From NCBI RefSeq assembly GCF_024105635.1, contig NZ_WYDQ01000002.1, positions 62,001 through 126,000 of the forward strand: a stretch of 64,000 nt of DNA, read 5' to 3'. Made by a program: the position numbers and the translations under genes. Shown here piece by piece: positions 1 through 8,726 of this stretch. The notes beneath the pieces were generated by a model. That model made no database searches and was not told the DNA's origin. It saw nothing but the letters and a program-made list of their open reading frames with translations. Each line of letters opens with the position of its first letter. Positions within the stretch are counted from its first letter, which is position 1. The DNA comes from Oceanicola sp. 502str15 (lineage in GTDB: Bacteria > Pseudomonadota > Alphaproteobacteria > Rhodobacterales > Rhodobacteraceae).

Positions 1-557
1 TCCTCCCGGGTCAGGAATTCAAGATCGAGAATGGTGATCTCCGCCGTGGACAGCGCCTCGTCAAGGCTCACGATCTGCGCCGGTCCGCTTTCTGACTGTG
101 CCGGACTGTCACCATTGGCGTCGATATCGTTCACCAGATAACGCATCTCGGCGATTTCCTTGTCCTGCGCATAGATGATCTCATCCGCCAACTTGCGCAC
201 GCGCGGGTCCGAGATATCGGCGCGGCTGGAGGTCATGATCGCGATCGAGTGGTGCGGGATCATTGCCCGCATGTAGCTGGTGTCGCCCACCGTCACCTGG
301 CTGCGGACCAGCCAGAGCGAGGCGGCAAAGACCACAGCGGCACCGATGAAGATGGCGGCGTTAGCCGTCTTGCTGGAATACATCGACAGCATGAAGCCCA
401 GCATGATGATCGCCATGGTGGCACCCATCAGGAGAGCCATGTAGACCCGCGTTTCCGACCAGAACACATGCGTCCAGAGGTAGGTATTGAGATACATCAG
501 ACCGAACATGACGACGGTAGATGTGGCGATCATCGCGAAAAAGCGGCCATATGACAT
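1..557 (-). CDS. DUF305-family membrane protein, 3' end cut by window
   Basis: The frame opens at ATG 557 and runs off the left edge, so about 185 residues are visible. At least three hydrophobic segments lie in the first ~105 residues (for example LMGATMAIIMLGFMLSMY and AAIFIGAAVVFAASLWLV). They are followed by the DUF305 hallmark MRAMIPHHSIAIMTS and by KLADEIIYAQDKEIAEM. DUF305 proteins are small His/Met-rich proteins often found beside copper or silver resistance genes; a metal-binding role is inferred. The gene lies downstream of and in the same direction as copA and the CueR-type regulator, 123 bp after the regulator's stop. The N-terminal membrane segments make this the membrane-anchored variety rather than the secreted one. 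Confidence 0.75.
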   Translation of the reverse strand, partial: MSYGRFFAMIATSTVVMFGLMYLNTYLWTHVFWSETRVYMALLMGATMAIIMLGFMLSMYSSKTANAAIFIGAAVVFAASLWLVRSQVTVGDTSYMRAMIPHHSIAIMTSSRADISDPRVRKLADEIIYAQDKEIAEMRYLVNDIDANGDSPAQSESGPAQIVSLDEALSTAEITILDLEFLTRE

Positions 558-594
558 GAAGTTGTCCTCTCTCGAAATCGTGAAGTATAGAGGT

Positions 595-623
595 GGAACA
601 ACTTTCCCGCGCTGGAATGTTCC
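595..623. promoter_or_regulatory. Inverted repeat upstream of the DUF305 gene
   Basis: GGAACA (595-600) and TGTTCC (618-623) form a 6-bp dyad around an inner TTCC-like/GGAA-like pair, 38 bp before the DUF305 start. It resembles a degenerate CueR site, but no TTGACC -35 box with a 19-bp spacer is present. It could be an operator for the DUF305 gene. Confidence 0.25.
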
Positions 624-680
624 GAAAAAGCTGCAGCCAGTCGCACCTTATGGGTGGCGCTGCCCGCTGCGGGACATATC

Positions 681-1100
681 TTAATCCGCTGCCCTGGCGG
701 TCCGGGTCTTATCCTCTTCCATAGCCAGATCTGCGAGAATCGGACAATCAGGCCTGTGATCGCCAGCGCAGGCATCGACAAGGTGCGACAGCGTCGCGCG
801 CATCTCGGTCAGTTCTGCGATTTTCCGGTCGATCCGGTCGAGGTGTTCTTCGGCGATCTGCTTGACCTCGGCGCTGGCGCGGTCGGTGTCGGCATAGAGT
901 TTCAGCAGGCTCCGGCAGTCCTCGATGGTGAAGCCCAAGGCGCGCGCCCGGCCGAGAAACGCCAGCTTGTGGACGTCGCTCTGCCGAAAGCTGCGATAAC
1001 CGTTGGCACTGCGCAGCGGCTCGACCAGCCCGATGTCCTCGTAGTAGCGAATGGTCTTCGCGGGAAGGCCGGACATGTCGGCCACGTCTCCGATGTTCAT
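681..1100 (-). CDS. cueR: CueR/HmrR-type copper-responsive MerR regulator
   Basis: 139-residue MerR-family activator. The N-terminal winged HTH (residues ~1-70) has the IGDVADMSGLPAKTIRYYEDIGL signature, then a long dimerisation helix, then the metal loop CAGDHRPDC with two cysteines eight positions apart, as in CueR/HmrR, where they bind Cu(I) in linear coordination. It lies 19 bp after the copA stop on the same strand, so copA and this gene form one operon. It is the expected activator of the three 19-bp-spacer promoters at 3655-3685, 3714-3744 and 11060-11090. The C-terminal tail after the metal loop has no further cysteine or histidine cluster. Monovalent metal specificity (Cu/Ag/Au) is inferred from the Cys spacing. 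Confidence 0.92.
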   Translation of the reverse strand: MNIGDVADMSGLPAKTIRYYEDIGLVEPLRSANGYRSFRQSDVHKLAFLGRARALGFTIEDCRSLLKLYADTDRASAEVKQIAEEHLDRIDRKIAELTEMRATLSHLVDACAGDHRPDCPILADLAMEEDKTRTARAAD

Positions 1101-1119
1101 GATAGTTTCCTCCTTGAGC

Positions 1120-3627
1120 TTATTCAGCCGGGACTGGTGACAGGTTGGCGGCAGAGCCGGGTTGCGCCTGTTCCTGCATCGCCGGGCGGACGCGGCGCAG
1201 GCGCAGCGCGTTCGTCAGTACGAAGACCGAGCTGAGCGCCATTGCCCCAGCCGCCAGCACCGGCGACAGCAGCAGGCCCGACACCGGGTAGAGCAGCCCC
1301 GCCGCCACCGGAATGAGGGCCACGTTATAGCCGAAGGCCCAGAACAGGTTCTGGCGGATGTTGCGCATCGTACGCCGCGACACTTCCAGCGCGTTGACCA
1401 CGCCGCGCAAATCGCCCGACATTAGCACCACATCGGCGGATTCGATGGCGACGTCGGTGCCGGTGCCAATGCTGATGCCCACGTCCGCATGAGCAAGCGC
1501 GAGCGCATCGTTGATGCCGTCGCCGACAAAGGCGATGTGCTGGCTCGGGCCGCGCAGATCGTCCAATGCCGCCACCTTGCCATCGGGCAACACGCCCGCG
1601 ATCACATGGTCGATGCCGGTCTCGCGGCCGATGGCCTCTGCCGTCTCTCGCTTGTCGCCGGTGATCATGGCGACCTTCAGGCCCAGATCGTGCAACGCCC
1701 GGATGGCCGCCGCGCTGGACGGCTTTACCGGATCGGCCACGGCGATGACGGCGGCCACCCGCCCGTCGATGGCGGCATAAAGCGCGGTGCGGCCCTGTTC
1801 AGCCAGGCGGCGCTCGGCGTCGGCCAACGCGCCGATGTCCACCCCTTCGCGCGTCATCAGACGGTCGGCCCCCACCAGCACGTCGCGGCCTGCGACCTCG
1901 GCCCGGACACCGTGGCCCGTGATGGAGGTGAAGTTCCGCGCGTCGTGTCGAGTGACCGTCTCGGCTTCCGCCGCCCGCAGAATGGCCTCGGCGATAGGGT
2001 GTTCCGACTGCGCCTCGACCGCCGCGACCAGGGCCAGCACCTCGGCCCGTTCAAAGCCGTCGGCCAGCACCAGATCGGTCAGTTCGGGGCGCCCTTCGGT
2101 CACCGTGCCGGTCTTGTCCAGCGCCACCACATCCACTGTCGAAAGCTGTTGCAGCGCATCGCCCTTGCGGAACAGCACGCCCATTTCAGCGGCACGGCCG
2201 GTGCCGACCATGATCGAGGTCGGCGTGGCCAGCCCCATCGCGCAAGGGCATGCGATGATCAGCACGGATACACCCGCAACGAGGGCATAGGACAGGGCGG
2301 GCGAGGGGCCGACCAGCAGCCAGACGATAACCGTAAGCAGCGCCAGCGCCATGACCGCCGGCACGAACAACAGGGTGATCCGGTCGACCAGCCCCTGGAT
2401 CGGCAGCTTGGCGCTCTGCGCCTCTTCGACCATGCGGATGATTTGCGCCAGCGTCGTATCCGCTCCCACGCGTGTCGCACGGAACTGGAAGGCACCGGAA
2501 CCGTTGACGGTCCCGCCGGTGACGGGATCGCCCACCAACTTGGCGACAGGCACCGGCTCGCCGGTGATCATGCTCTCATCGACGCGGGCGCTGCCTACGG
2601 TCACTTCACCGTCCACGGCAATCCGCTCTCCGGGGCGCACGAGCAGGATGTCGCCCGCGGCGATGCGCTCGATGGCCACGTCCTCAGGCTCTCCGTCCAC
2701 CAGCACGCGGGCGGTCTTGGCCTGAAGGCCCAGCAGCTTCTGGATCGCTGCGCCGGTGCGGCCCTTGGCGCGCGCCTCCAGCCACCGGCCCAGCAGGATT
2801 AGCACGATGATGACCGCCGCCGCCTCGAAATAGACGGCACGCGACCGTTCGGGCAGCAGCGCGGGCGCGAATAGCGCCACGAGAGAATAGAGATAGGCGG
2901 CAGAAGTGCCGACCGCGACAAGGCTGTTCATGTCCGGCGCACGCTTGAGCAGGGCTGGAAACCCGCGCGTGTAGAAGCTGCGCCCCGGCCAGAGCAGAAC
3001 CACCGTGGTCAGGACGAACTGGATCAGCCAGCTTGCTCGATGGCCGATCGTGTCGCCGATCAGACCATGCATGCCGGGGATCAGATGCGCGCCCATTTCC
3101 AGCAGAAACACCGGCAGGGTGAGGGCCGCCGCCAGGGCGGTCCTGCGGGCCAGCATCCGCGCCTCTTCATCCTTCCGGACACTCGTGTCTTCCGCCTCTC
3201 TGTCCTGCGGCAAGGTCGCGGGATAGCCTGCGTCACCCGCCGCCTTCAGCAGGTCTGCAACCGCAACCGCGCCTTCGAGATACGTTACCGTCGCAGTTTC
3301 CGAGGCCAGATTGACGTTCACGGCCAGCACGCCTGGCATCGCCGCCAAAGCCTTGTCCACCCGACCGACGCAGGACGCGCAGGACATGGAGGCTACGTTC
3401 AGGCGAGTGCTCTGCTTACGGGCCGGATAGCCAATCTCTTCCAGCTTTTCGACGATGTTCGAAATGCGCTCTGGCGCGTCGATCTGCGCCTGAGCGGTTT
3501 CGCTGGCGAGGTTGACTCGAACGTCGCTGACGCCCGGCAGGCCGGAAAGCCCACGCTCCACCCGCCCGACGCAAGAGGCGCAGGACATGTTCTGCAGGGA
3601 AAGTCGAAGGGTATGCGAATCCGACAT
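1120..3627 (-). CDS. copA: Cu(I)-exporting P1B-type ATPase CopA
   Basis: 835 residues. Two N-terminal heavy-metal-associated domains carry CxxC at C16/C19 and C83/C86 (both MSCASC). The eight-helix P1B core follows, with the transport motif [13 protein letters not shown] (CPC), phosphorylation site DKTGT, an HP dipeptide in SEHPIAEAI, and hinge [11 protein letters not shown]. This is the standard architecture of CopA, which pumps cytosolic Cu(I) across the inner membrane at the cost of ATP. The gene is first in a copA-cueR operon and starts 28 bp downstream of a CueR-type promoter. Full length for the family. A second, different P1B ATPase lies at 8701-11028. Confidence 0.95.
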   Translation of the reverse strand: MSDSHTLRLSLQNMSCASCVGRVERGLSGLPGVSDVRVNLASETAQAQIDAPERISNIVEKLEEIGYPARKQSTRLNVASMSCASCVGRVDKALAAMPGVLAVNVNLASETATVTYLEGAVAVADLLKAAGDAGYPATLPQDREAEDTSVRKDEEARMLARRTALAAALTLPVFLLEMGAHLIPGMHGLIGDTIGHRASWLIQFVLTTVVLLWPGRSFYTRGFPALLKRAPDMNSLVAVGTSAAYLYSLVALFAPALLPERSRAVYFEAAAVIIVLILLGRWLEARAKGRTGAAIQKLLGLQAKTARVLVDGEPEDVAIERIAAGDILLVRPGERIAVDGEVTVGSARVDESMITGEPVPVAKLVGDPVTGGTVNGSGAFQFRATRVGADTTLAQIIRMVEEAQSAKLPIQGLVDRITLLFVPAVMALALLTVIVWLLVGPSPALSYALVAGVSVLIIACPCAMGLATPTSIMVGTGRAAEMGVLFRKGDALQQLSTVDVVALDKTGTVTEGRPELTDLVLADGFERAEVLALVAAVEAQSEHPIAEAILRAAEAETVTRHDARNFTSITGHGVRAEVAGRDVLVGADRLMTREGVDIGALADAERRLAEQGRTALYAAIDGRVAAVIAVADPVKPSSAAAIRALHDLGLKVAMITGDKRETAEAIGRETGIDHVIAGVLPDGKVAALDDLRGPSQHIAFVGDGINDALALAHADVGISIGTGTDVAIESADVVLMSGDLRGVVNALEVSRRTMRNIRQNLFWAFGYNVALIPVAAGLLYPVSGLLLSPVLAAGAMALSSVFVLTNALRLRRVRPAMQEQAQPGSAANLSPVPAE

Positions 3628-3654
3628 GGGTGACTCCTGATCCTGGTCCTCCGA

Positions 3655-3685
3655 GAGATAAGGGTTCCATTCGCTGGAAGGTCAA
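3655..3685 (-). promoter_or_regulatory. CueR-type promoter of copA
   Basis: On the minus strand TTGACC (3685-3680) and TATCTC (3660-3655) are separated by exactly 19 bp, the long spacer typical of MerR-activated promoters. The spacer region holds the dyad ACCTTCC-N7-GGAACCC, close to the CueR consensus ACCTTCC-N7-GGAAGGT. Compare the sites at 3714-3744 and 11060-11090. Confidence 0.85.
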
Positions 3686-3713
3686 CAGATGCATCGAGGA
3701 ATTTTTTCGGGCA

Positions 3714-3744
3714 TTGACCTTCCCATAGGGGGACGGCCTAGATG
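3714..3744 (+). promoter_or_regulatory. CueR-type promoter of the copZ-like gene
   Basis: TTGACC (3714-3719), a 19-bp spacer and TAGATG (3739-3744). The left half-site ACCTTCC is perfect; the right half GGACGGC is degenerate. It is divergent from the copA promoter only 28 bp away, so one regulator can switch both directions. Confidence 0.75.
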
Positions 3745-3767
3745 GCAGCAGTAAGAAGGAGATCGTG

Positions 3768-3968
3768 ATGATCAGGTTCAGCGTGCCGGACATGAACTGC
3801 GGACATTGCACCGCGTCGATAGAGAAGGCCATTGTGACGATAGACCCACACGCGACTGTCACCTGTGACCTGACTGCGCGTTCCGTCGAGGTAGATAGCG
3901 CATTGGATGAAAGCGCTCTGAAGGCAGCGATTCACGATGCGGGCTACGGATCGCAAAGACTGAGTTAG
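3768..3968 (+). CDS. copZ: CopZ-like copper chaperone (single HMA domain)
   Basis: 66 residues forming one ferredoxin-like heavy-metal-associated domain with the motif MNCGHC near the N terminus. CopZ proteins carry Cu(I) in the cytosol and hand it to CopA. The ATG at 3768 is preferred over the in-frame GTG at 3765 because AAGGAG at 3757-3762 sits 5 bp from the ATG but only 2 bp from the GTG. It is divergent from copA and has its own CueR-type promoter. The motif is CGHC rather than the CASC of the ATPase domains. Confidence 0.88.
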   Translation: MIRFSVPDMNCGHCTASIEKAIVTIDPHATVTCDLTARSVEVDSALDESALKAAIHDAGYGSQRLS

Positions 3969-4166
3969 TCCCGGCACTTCCAGTCATTACTGAAGTACTC
4001 ACTACCATTTTCGCGTCTTCTGTCTGACTGGTGAACGTTGCTATGTATCTATTGCGCAACAGTTTTGAGCGCTCGCAGCGAGAATTCGCCTGCCTCGCTA
4101 GAATGTGCCAAACCTTCCCGCGCTGTAAGCGTTGACTAATTTGTCAAAACGTCCAAGTTTCCGTTC

Positions 4167-4589
4167 ATGAGAATGCGTGTCGCCACTTCGGTATGGGTGA
4201 AATTCCTCACTTGCTTCGCTTTTGCGTTGGCATTGGCTCTGTCTCCACCTTCTGCGGCACACGCGGCCTCGGAAATGCATGATGGTCAGCATTCTGGATC
4301 GATCAGCGCCCTTCTCAGCGAACCGACAGTTGGTCAGGGAACTGATATCCACGCCGACCACATGAAACACCCGGCGACAGTTGACGTGGATGACATATCC
4401 TCCGACATTGGTGAAACAGAGCATCAATCAACTCAGTGTTGTAACGGAATATGCATTTCTGTCGTCATTCCAGACGCAGACTTGGTATTCCCGGATCCTA
4501 TTGCTGCGAAAGAATATATGACTCTGAGCGGTCAGACGCATTCCGTCGAAACATCAGGGTTTCTGCGGCCCCCTCGATTCCTGATCTGA
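4167..4589 (+). CDS. Secreted His/Cys-containing protein of unknown function
   Basis: 140 residues. The first ~32 form a signal peptide (hydrophobic run FLTCFAFALALALS, then AAHA before the mature part). The mature part is acidic with scattered His (MHDGQHSG, HADHMKHP) and a CCNGIC cluster near residue 92, all plausible soft-metal ligands. No named family was recognised. It lies 198 bp after the copZ-like gene and 73 bp before a lipoprotein gene in the same direction, in the middle of copper genes, so a periplasmic metal-binding or sensing role is inferred. No CueR-type promoter was found in front of it; a TTGAC-N6-GTCAA dyad just upstream (about 4132-4147) could be an operator. Confidence 0.6.
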   Translation: MRMRVATSVWVKFLTCFAFALALALSPPSAAHAASEMHDGQHSGSISALLSEPTVGQGTDIHADHMKHPATVDVDDISSDIGETEHQSTQCCNGICISVVIPDADLVFPDPIAAKEYMTLSGQTHSVETSGFLRPPRFLI

Positions 4590-4662
4590 AACGGCGCCCA
4601 ATCCGGGTGTGAGCCTTGCGCAGACTCTGCGTGAGACATCGTTCATCAATCAGGTTACCTTC

Positions 4663-4884
4663 ATGAAAATTCATCTACTTATGGGGGCTTCGGCCCTCGG
4701 GCTTGGCGCATGCGCCTATGAGCCTACCCCTTTGCTCTCCGTTGCGACACAACAGGCTGTCGTCAACGCGACCGTTTCGTCTCCGATCAGCTATCAAGAT
4801 CCATTGGCTGGCTACACCTATCGTGGTCCGACGGGTCCCCGTGATTGGCGTTCCGTCAATCAAGAGCAGACGGAGGGCAACTGA
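4663..4884 (+). CDS. Small periplasmic lipoprotein
   Basis: 73 residues. The start is set at ATG 4663 because it gives a clean lipoprotein signal, MKIHLLMGASALGLGAC, with lipobox LGAC. The mature part is short, with repeated aromatic and proline residues (YRGPTGPRDWRSVNQ). The stop overlaps the next gene's ATG (TGATG at 4882-4886), so it is translationally coupled to the TolC-like gene. Similar small lipoproteins precede TolC/CusC-like genes in other copper loci, but the family was not identified. Confidence 0.65.
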   Translation: MKIHLLMGASALGLGACAYEPTPLLSVATQQAVVNATVSSPISYQDPLAGYTYRGPTGPRDWRSVNQEQTEGN

Positions 4885-6350
4885 TGCGGCTATCGAAATT
4901 TCCTCTGCTATTCGGCTTTCCGCTAATTTTGGGTGCCTGCGCAACCGCTGTACCGGGCATCTACACGGAACCGAAAGCCGGCTTCGCCAACATTTCCAGC
5001 CAAGTCACACCGGCCATCGGCAAACGGACGGCCTTCGCCGAAACCCAGGCCGAAAACGAGGCTTTGAAAGAGCAGGTGCATGCGATGGTGCATCGCAAGA
5101 CCATTTCGGCGGACACCGCCGTTCAGGTCGCGCTCCTGAACAATAAAGGTCTGCAAGCGTCTTACGCCAATGTTGGCCTGTCGGCCGCTGAGGCTTGGCA
5201 GCAATCGACGCCGGAAAACCCGATCGTATCAATTGGTGTTTTGGGAATCGGTGCGCCTGAGCTCGGTGCCTACAGAGCGATCGAAGGGCTGATCCGGTCG
5301 AACGTCCTCGATGCCACCACGCGCAAACAGCGCATGGCCATTGCTGATGCAAGCTTCCGGCAGGCTCAGCTCAATGCCGTGAACGACACACTTGCGCTGG
5401 CCAATCAGACGCGAAAGGCATGGGTCGATGCAGTCGCCGCCTTCGAGGCAGTGAGCTATCTGCGGCGCGCGAAAGCGACCTCTGACGCCGGCTCTGAACT
5501 GGCGATGAGGTTGGGCGAGACCGGCGCACTCAACAAAGCTGGGCAGGCCCGCGAACAGGCATTCAATGCCGAACTGGCGGGGCAACTTGCACAGGCACGA
5601 TTGAACGCCACTCGGTCCAAGGAGACTTTGACCAGGTTGATGGGCCTCTGGGGCACCGAAGTCGATTACTATGTGCCAGATGCACTTCCTGCACTGCCGC
5701 GTTCTGTCGGCCGTGTGACCGACATCGAGGCCAAGGCGCTAAGAAACCGGGTGGATCTGCGTGTTGCCAAACTTGGCCTGGAAGCGCAGGCCAAGGCGTT
5801 TGGACTGACCGATCAGACCCGCATTGTCAGCGATCTGGAGATCGTTGCTGGAGCCGAGTTCGAGCGTGAAGTTGGCGGCAATGGCGACATTGAAACCAAG
5901 GCTTTACCTCAGGTGGAAGTGGAGTTCGCGATCCCGATCTACGACACCGGCAAGGCCCGGATGCGCAAAGCGGAGTTGACTTATCTTCAAGCGGCCAACG
6001 TGCTCGCAGAGAAGGCCGTGAACGTCCGGTCTGAAGCGCGCGGTGCTGAAGCCTCTTATCATGCCGCATACAAAATCGCACGCCACTACCGCGACGTTCT
6101 GGTGCCGCTACGCACCACCGTCGAAGAAGAGGGTTTGCTGTCCTACAACGGCATGATCACCAACACTTTCGAGTTGCTGACTGATGTGCGCGAGAAACTT
6201 GGCGCATCCCTGGAAGCGGCAAATGCAAAACGCGAATTCTATATGGCACAGGCCGATCTGACCGCCGCGATCTATGGCGGCGGCGAAGGCGGTGATGGTG
6301 CTGGTGGAGATGGCGCAACGCTTGCCGCCGGTGGCGGCGCAGGACACTGA
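4884..6350 (+). CDS. TolC-family outer-membrane efflux lipoprotein
   Basis: 488 residues. The start at ATG 4884 gives a lipobox, FPLILGAC, so the protein is acylated like CusC/OprM. The rest reads as an outer-membrane factor: two repeats of long amphipathic helices (AEAWQQSTPENPIVSIG, then LANQTRKAWVDAVAAFEA; later EVEFAIPIYDTGKARMRKAE and YHAAYKIARHYRDVLVPLR). The tail is a low-complexity Gly/Asp/Ala stretch. Such proteins form the outer-membrane exit duct of tripartite pumps. No RND pump or membrane-fusion protein is nearby, so its partner must be elsewhere, or it serves a different export step in the copper cluster. It is coupled to the lipoprotein upstream and 11 bp before the multicopper oxidase gene. 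Confidence 0.85.
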   Translation: MRLSKFPLLFGFPLILGACATAVPGIYTEPKAGFANISSQVTPAIGKRTAFAETQAENEALKEQVHAMVHRKTISADTAVQVALLNNKGLQASYANVGLSAAEAWQQSTPENPIVSIGVLGIGAPELGAYRAIEGLIRSNVLDATTRKQRMAIADASFRQAQLNAVNDTLALANQTRKAWVDAVAAFEAVSYLRRAKATSDAGSELAMRLGETGALNKAGQAREQAFNAELAGQLAQARLNATRSKETLTRLMGLWGTEVDYYVPDALPALPRSVGRVTDIEAKALRNRVDLRVAKLGLEAQAKAFGLTDQTRIVSDLEIVAGAEFEREVGGNGDIETKALPQVEVEFAIPIYDTGKARMRKAELTYLQAANVLAEKAVNVRSEARGAEASYHAAYKIARHYRDVLVPLRTTVEEEGLLSYNGMITNTFELLTDVREKLGASLEAANAKREFYMAQADLTAAIYGGGEGGDGAGGDGATLAAGGGAGH

Positions 6351-6361
6351 AAGGAACTGAC

Positions 6362-7720
6362 ATGTTGAATAGACGTCAATTACTCGGAGCCGGTGCCGCA
6401 GGCGCAACGTTGATCTCTTCAAAAGCCTGGGGTCAAACCCTGAATATGGGCCTACCCGAAGCCGCGCAGATGGACAGTGCTGCAACGGCGATTACGGCGC
6501 GTCCGTCGTCAGGACCGGACTACACACCTGTGGTCACGCTGAACGGGTGGACCCTGCCGCACCGGATGAACAACGGGGTCAAGGAATTTCACCTCTTGGC
6601 CGAACCGGTAGAGCGCGAACTTGCAGACGGCATGATCGCGCATTTGTGGGGTTACAACGGCCAGTCCACCGGTCCAACGATCGAAGCAGTCGAAGGCGAC
6701 CGGGTCCGCATCTACGTTACCAACAAGCTGCCGGAAGGCACCACGGTGCATTGGCACGGGCTCATCCTGCCCTCGGGCATGGATGGGGTCTCCGGGTTAA
6801 GTCATCCCAGCATCCCGCCAGGGAAAACGTTTGTCTACGAATTCGACTTGGTGAAGTCCGGCACGTTCATGTACCACCCCCATGGCGACGAAATGGCGCA
6901 GATGGCGATGGGGATGATGGGTATGTTCGTGGTCCATCCCAAGGATCCCACCTTCATGCCGGTGGATCGCGATTTTCTGATCATGCTGAATGCCTTTGAC
7001 ATCGATCCCGGCACATACGTGCCCCGCATCATGACGATGACGGACTTCAACCTGTGGACGTGGAACAGTCGGATCTTCCCCGACATCGATCCGCTGGTCG
7101 TGAACAAGGGCGACAAGGTGCGAGTACGCGTCGGCAACCTCACGATGACAAACCACCCGATCCACATGCACGGCTATGACTTCAAGGTCACCTGCACGGA
7201 TGGTGGCTGGGTGCCGCCAGAAGCGCAATGGCCGGAGGTCAGCATCGACATCCCCGTGGGCGCGATGCGCGCCTATGAGTTCGTCGCAGACCATCTGGGT
7301 GACTGGGCGATTCACTGCCACAAGTCGCACCACACGATGAATGCCATGGGTCACGATGTGCCGACGTTCATCGGGGTCAACAAGAAGCCGCTGACCCAGA
7401 AGATCCGTCAGTTCCAGCCGGAATACATGCCCATGGGCATGTCCGGCATGGGGGACATGGCGAAAATGGAAATGCCGCTGCCTGACAACACGATCCCGAT
7501 GATGACGGGTTGGGGGCCCTACGGCCCCATCGAGATGGGCGGCATGTTTTCGGTCGTAAAGGTGCGGGACGGCATCGACGCGGACGATTACTCCGATCCC
7601 GGCTGGTACGAAAATCCTCCGGGCGAGATGGCCTACGAATGGACTGGCGAATTGCCCGAGTTCGCCTCGAACAACAGTCCCAAGACCATTCTCACACCAA
7701 AACCAAACTCGAAGGGCTGA
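6362..7720 (+). CDS. Periplasmic multicopper oxidase (copper tolerance)
   Basis: 452 residues with a Tat-like signal (NRRQLLGAGAAGATLIS), suggesting folded export. All four copper motifs are visible: HWHG (H130/H132), HPHG (H172/H174), HPIHMH (H265/H268/H270) and HCHKSHHTMNAM (H318, C319, H320, H324, M329), giving the T1 and T2/T3 sites. A Met-rich tail (YMPMGMSGMGDMAKMEM) follows, as in CueO/CopA-type oxidases that bind and oxidise Cu(I). It is shorter than classical PcoA/CopA (~600). It sits between the TolC-like gene and the cupredoxin-CusF gene in one transcription unit; the role is oxidation of toxic periplasmic Cu(I). Confidence 0.9.
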   Translation: MLNRRQLLGAGAAGATLISSKAWGQTLNMGLPEAAQMDSAATAITARPSSGPDYTPVVTLNGWTLPHRMNNGVKEFHLLAEPVERELADGMIAHLWGYNGQSTGPTIEAVEGDRVRIYVTNKLPEGTTVHWHGLILPSGMDGVSGLSHPSIPPGKTFVYEFDLVKSGTFMYHPHGDEMAQMAMGMMGMFVVHPKDPTFMPVDRDFLIMLNAFDIDPGTYVPRIMTMTDFNLWTWNSRIFPDIDPLVVNKGDKVRVRVGNLTMTNHPIHMHGYDFKVTCTDGGWVPPEAQWPEVSIDIPVGAMRAYEFVADHLGDWAIHCHKSHHTMNAMGHDVPTFIGVNKKPLTQKIRQFQPEYMPMGMSGMGDMAKMEMPLPDNTIPMMTGWGPYGPIEMGGMFSVVKVRDGIDADDYSDPGWYENPPGEMAYEWTGELPEFASNNSPKTILTPKPNSKG

Positions 7721-7767
7721 ACGGCCCTTCGTCGACTCCAACCAAACCAAACCTAAAGGAAAACCAA

Positions 7768-8457
7768 ATGAAAAAACTTCTTCTGAGCACCTCTCTCGTC
7801 CTTTTCGCTTCAACGGGGGCTTTCGCTGACGTTGGTCATGCCAAAATGGCCGTCGGTATGCCCGGCCATACGGCAAAAGTCGACCGGACGATTGATGTAA
7901 CCCTGCTTGAAAACGACGAAGGCGAAATGCTGATCGAGAGTGAGGAGATGACCATCAAGCAGGGTGAAACCATACGCTTCAACATCACGAACAAGGGTGA
8001 GCTGGAACACGAGTTTGTTCTCGACACGCTGGAAAATAACGCCGAGCACAAGATCGAAATGGCCAAGATGGACATGGAACACGACGACCCGAACCGTATC
8101 CGTCTTGATCCGGGTGCCACGGGCGAGGTCGTCTGGACGTTCGCGAATGCTGGTACGTTCGAAGCCGCGTGCCTGATCCCGGGTCACTACGAATCCGGCA
8201 TGCACCGTGCGGTCTCGGTGGGGGACCAGATAGCTCAGGCTGACGTGGAATACACGAGCGGGACCATAAAGAAGATCGACGCCAAGGCCGGCAAGGTCAC
8301 AATCATCCACGGCCCTCTGGTCAACCTCGATATGCCCGCGATGACGATGGTATTCCGCGCGGACGAAGCGATAATGGCCAAGATGGCAGAAGGTCAGGAC
8401 ATCGAGTTTGTTGCCGACCGGGTCAAGGGCAAGCTTACTGTCACGCAGATGAAGTGA
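7768..8457 (+). CDS. Cupredoxin-CusF fusion protein (periplasmic copper binding)
   Basis: 229 residues. ATG 7768 follows TAAAGGAAAA and gives a signal peptide ending AFA-DVGH. Residues ~40-150 form a plastocyanin-like domain with the type 1 set: His in GELEHEF and Cys/His/Met in ACLIPGHYESGM. Residues ~155-229 form a CusF-like barrel (GTIKKIDAKAGKVTIIHGP, then LDMPAMTM), with the Trp of E. coli CusF replaced by Met, a common variant. CusF chaperones carry Cu(I)/Ag(I) in the periplasm. The fusion suggests that one protein both binds Cu at a type 1 site and delivers Cu(I), probably with the adjacent oxidase. Last clear gene of the plus-strand copper run. Confidence 0.87.
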   Translation: MKKLLLSTSLVLFASTGAFADVGHAKMAVGMPGHTAKVDRTIDVTLLENDEGEMLIESEEMTIKQGETIRFNITNKGELEHEFVLDTLENNAEHKIEMAKMDMEHDDPNRIRLDPGATGEVVWTFANAGTFEAACLIPGHYESGMHRAVSVGDQIAQADVEYTSGTIKKIDAKAGKVTIIHGPLVNLDMPAMTMVFRADEAIMAKMAEGQDIEFVADRVKGKLTVTQMK

Positions 8458-8543
8458 AGACTGACCTTGGGGCCGAGGCGTACATGCCCGGCCCCAACGC
8501 TTTGAGGCAATTAAATCAAGCGCTACGGAGGTAGCCGAGCATT

Positions 8544-8726
8544 ATGAATTTCCTGATAACCTGCACATGCGCCCTTGCGCTCGTCTTTCCGGCTTTCTCA
8601 GTGAACGCTTCCAGTGGCAAAGGTCAGCAACCTCATGCAGCAACACACGTTTTGCTGAAATGGAAGTATCGTCCAGCTTCACGTTCAATACGCGGATCGT
8701 CTAAAGCCTCAATCGCCGTAGTCTGA
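8544..8726 (+). CDS. Possible short secreted protein or gene remnant
   Basis: 60 residues with a plausible signal peptide ([20 protein letters not shown]) but a mature part of only ~38 residues with no recognisable fold. GGAGG at 8526-8530 is somewhat far from the ATG (13 bp). The 3' end overlaps the convergent ATPase gene by 26 bp. It may be the truncated start of a longer periplasmic copper protein. Confidence 0.3.
   Translation: MNFLITCTCALALVFPAFSVNASSGKGQQPHAATHVLLKWKYRPASRSIRGSSKASIAVV

Noticed and set aside
595..623. CueR operator upstream of the DUF305 gene
   Set aside because: The dyad is real but the -35 sequence and 19-bp spacing needed for a CueR promoter are absent; kept only as a low-confidence repeat.
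1489..2802. 437-codon open frame on the plus strand
   Set aside because: Antisense of the copA ATPase core; His/Gln/Arg-rich composition typical of shadows.
4081..4166. Fourth CueR-type promoter before the oxidase operon
   Set aside because: ACCTTCC is present near 4110, but there is no matching right half-site and no TTGACC with a 19-bp spacer.
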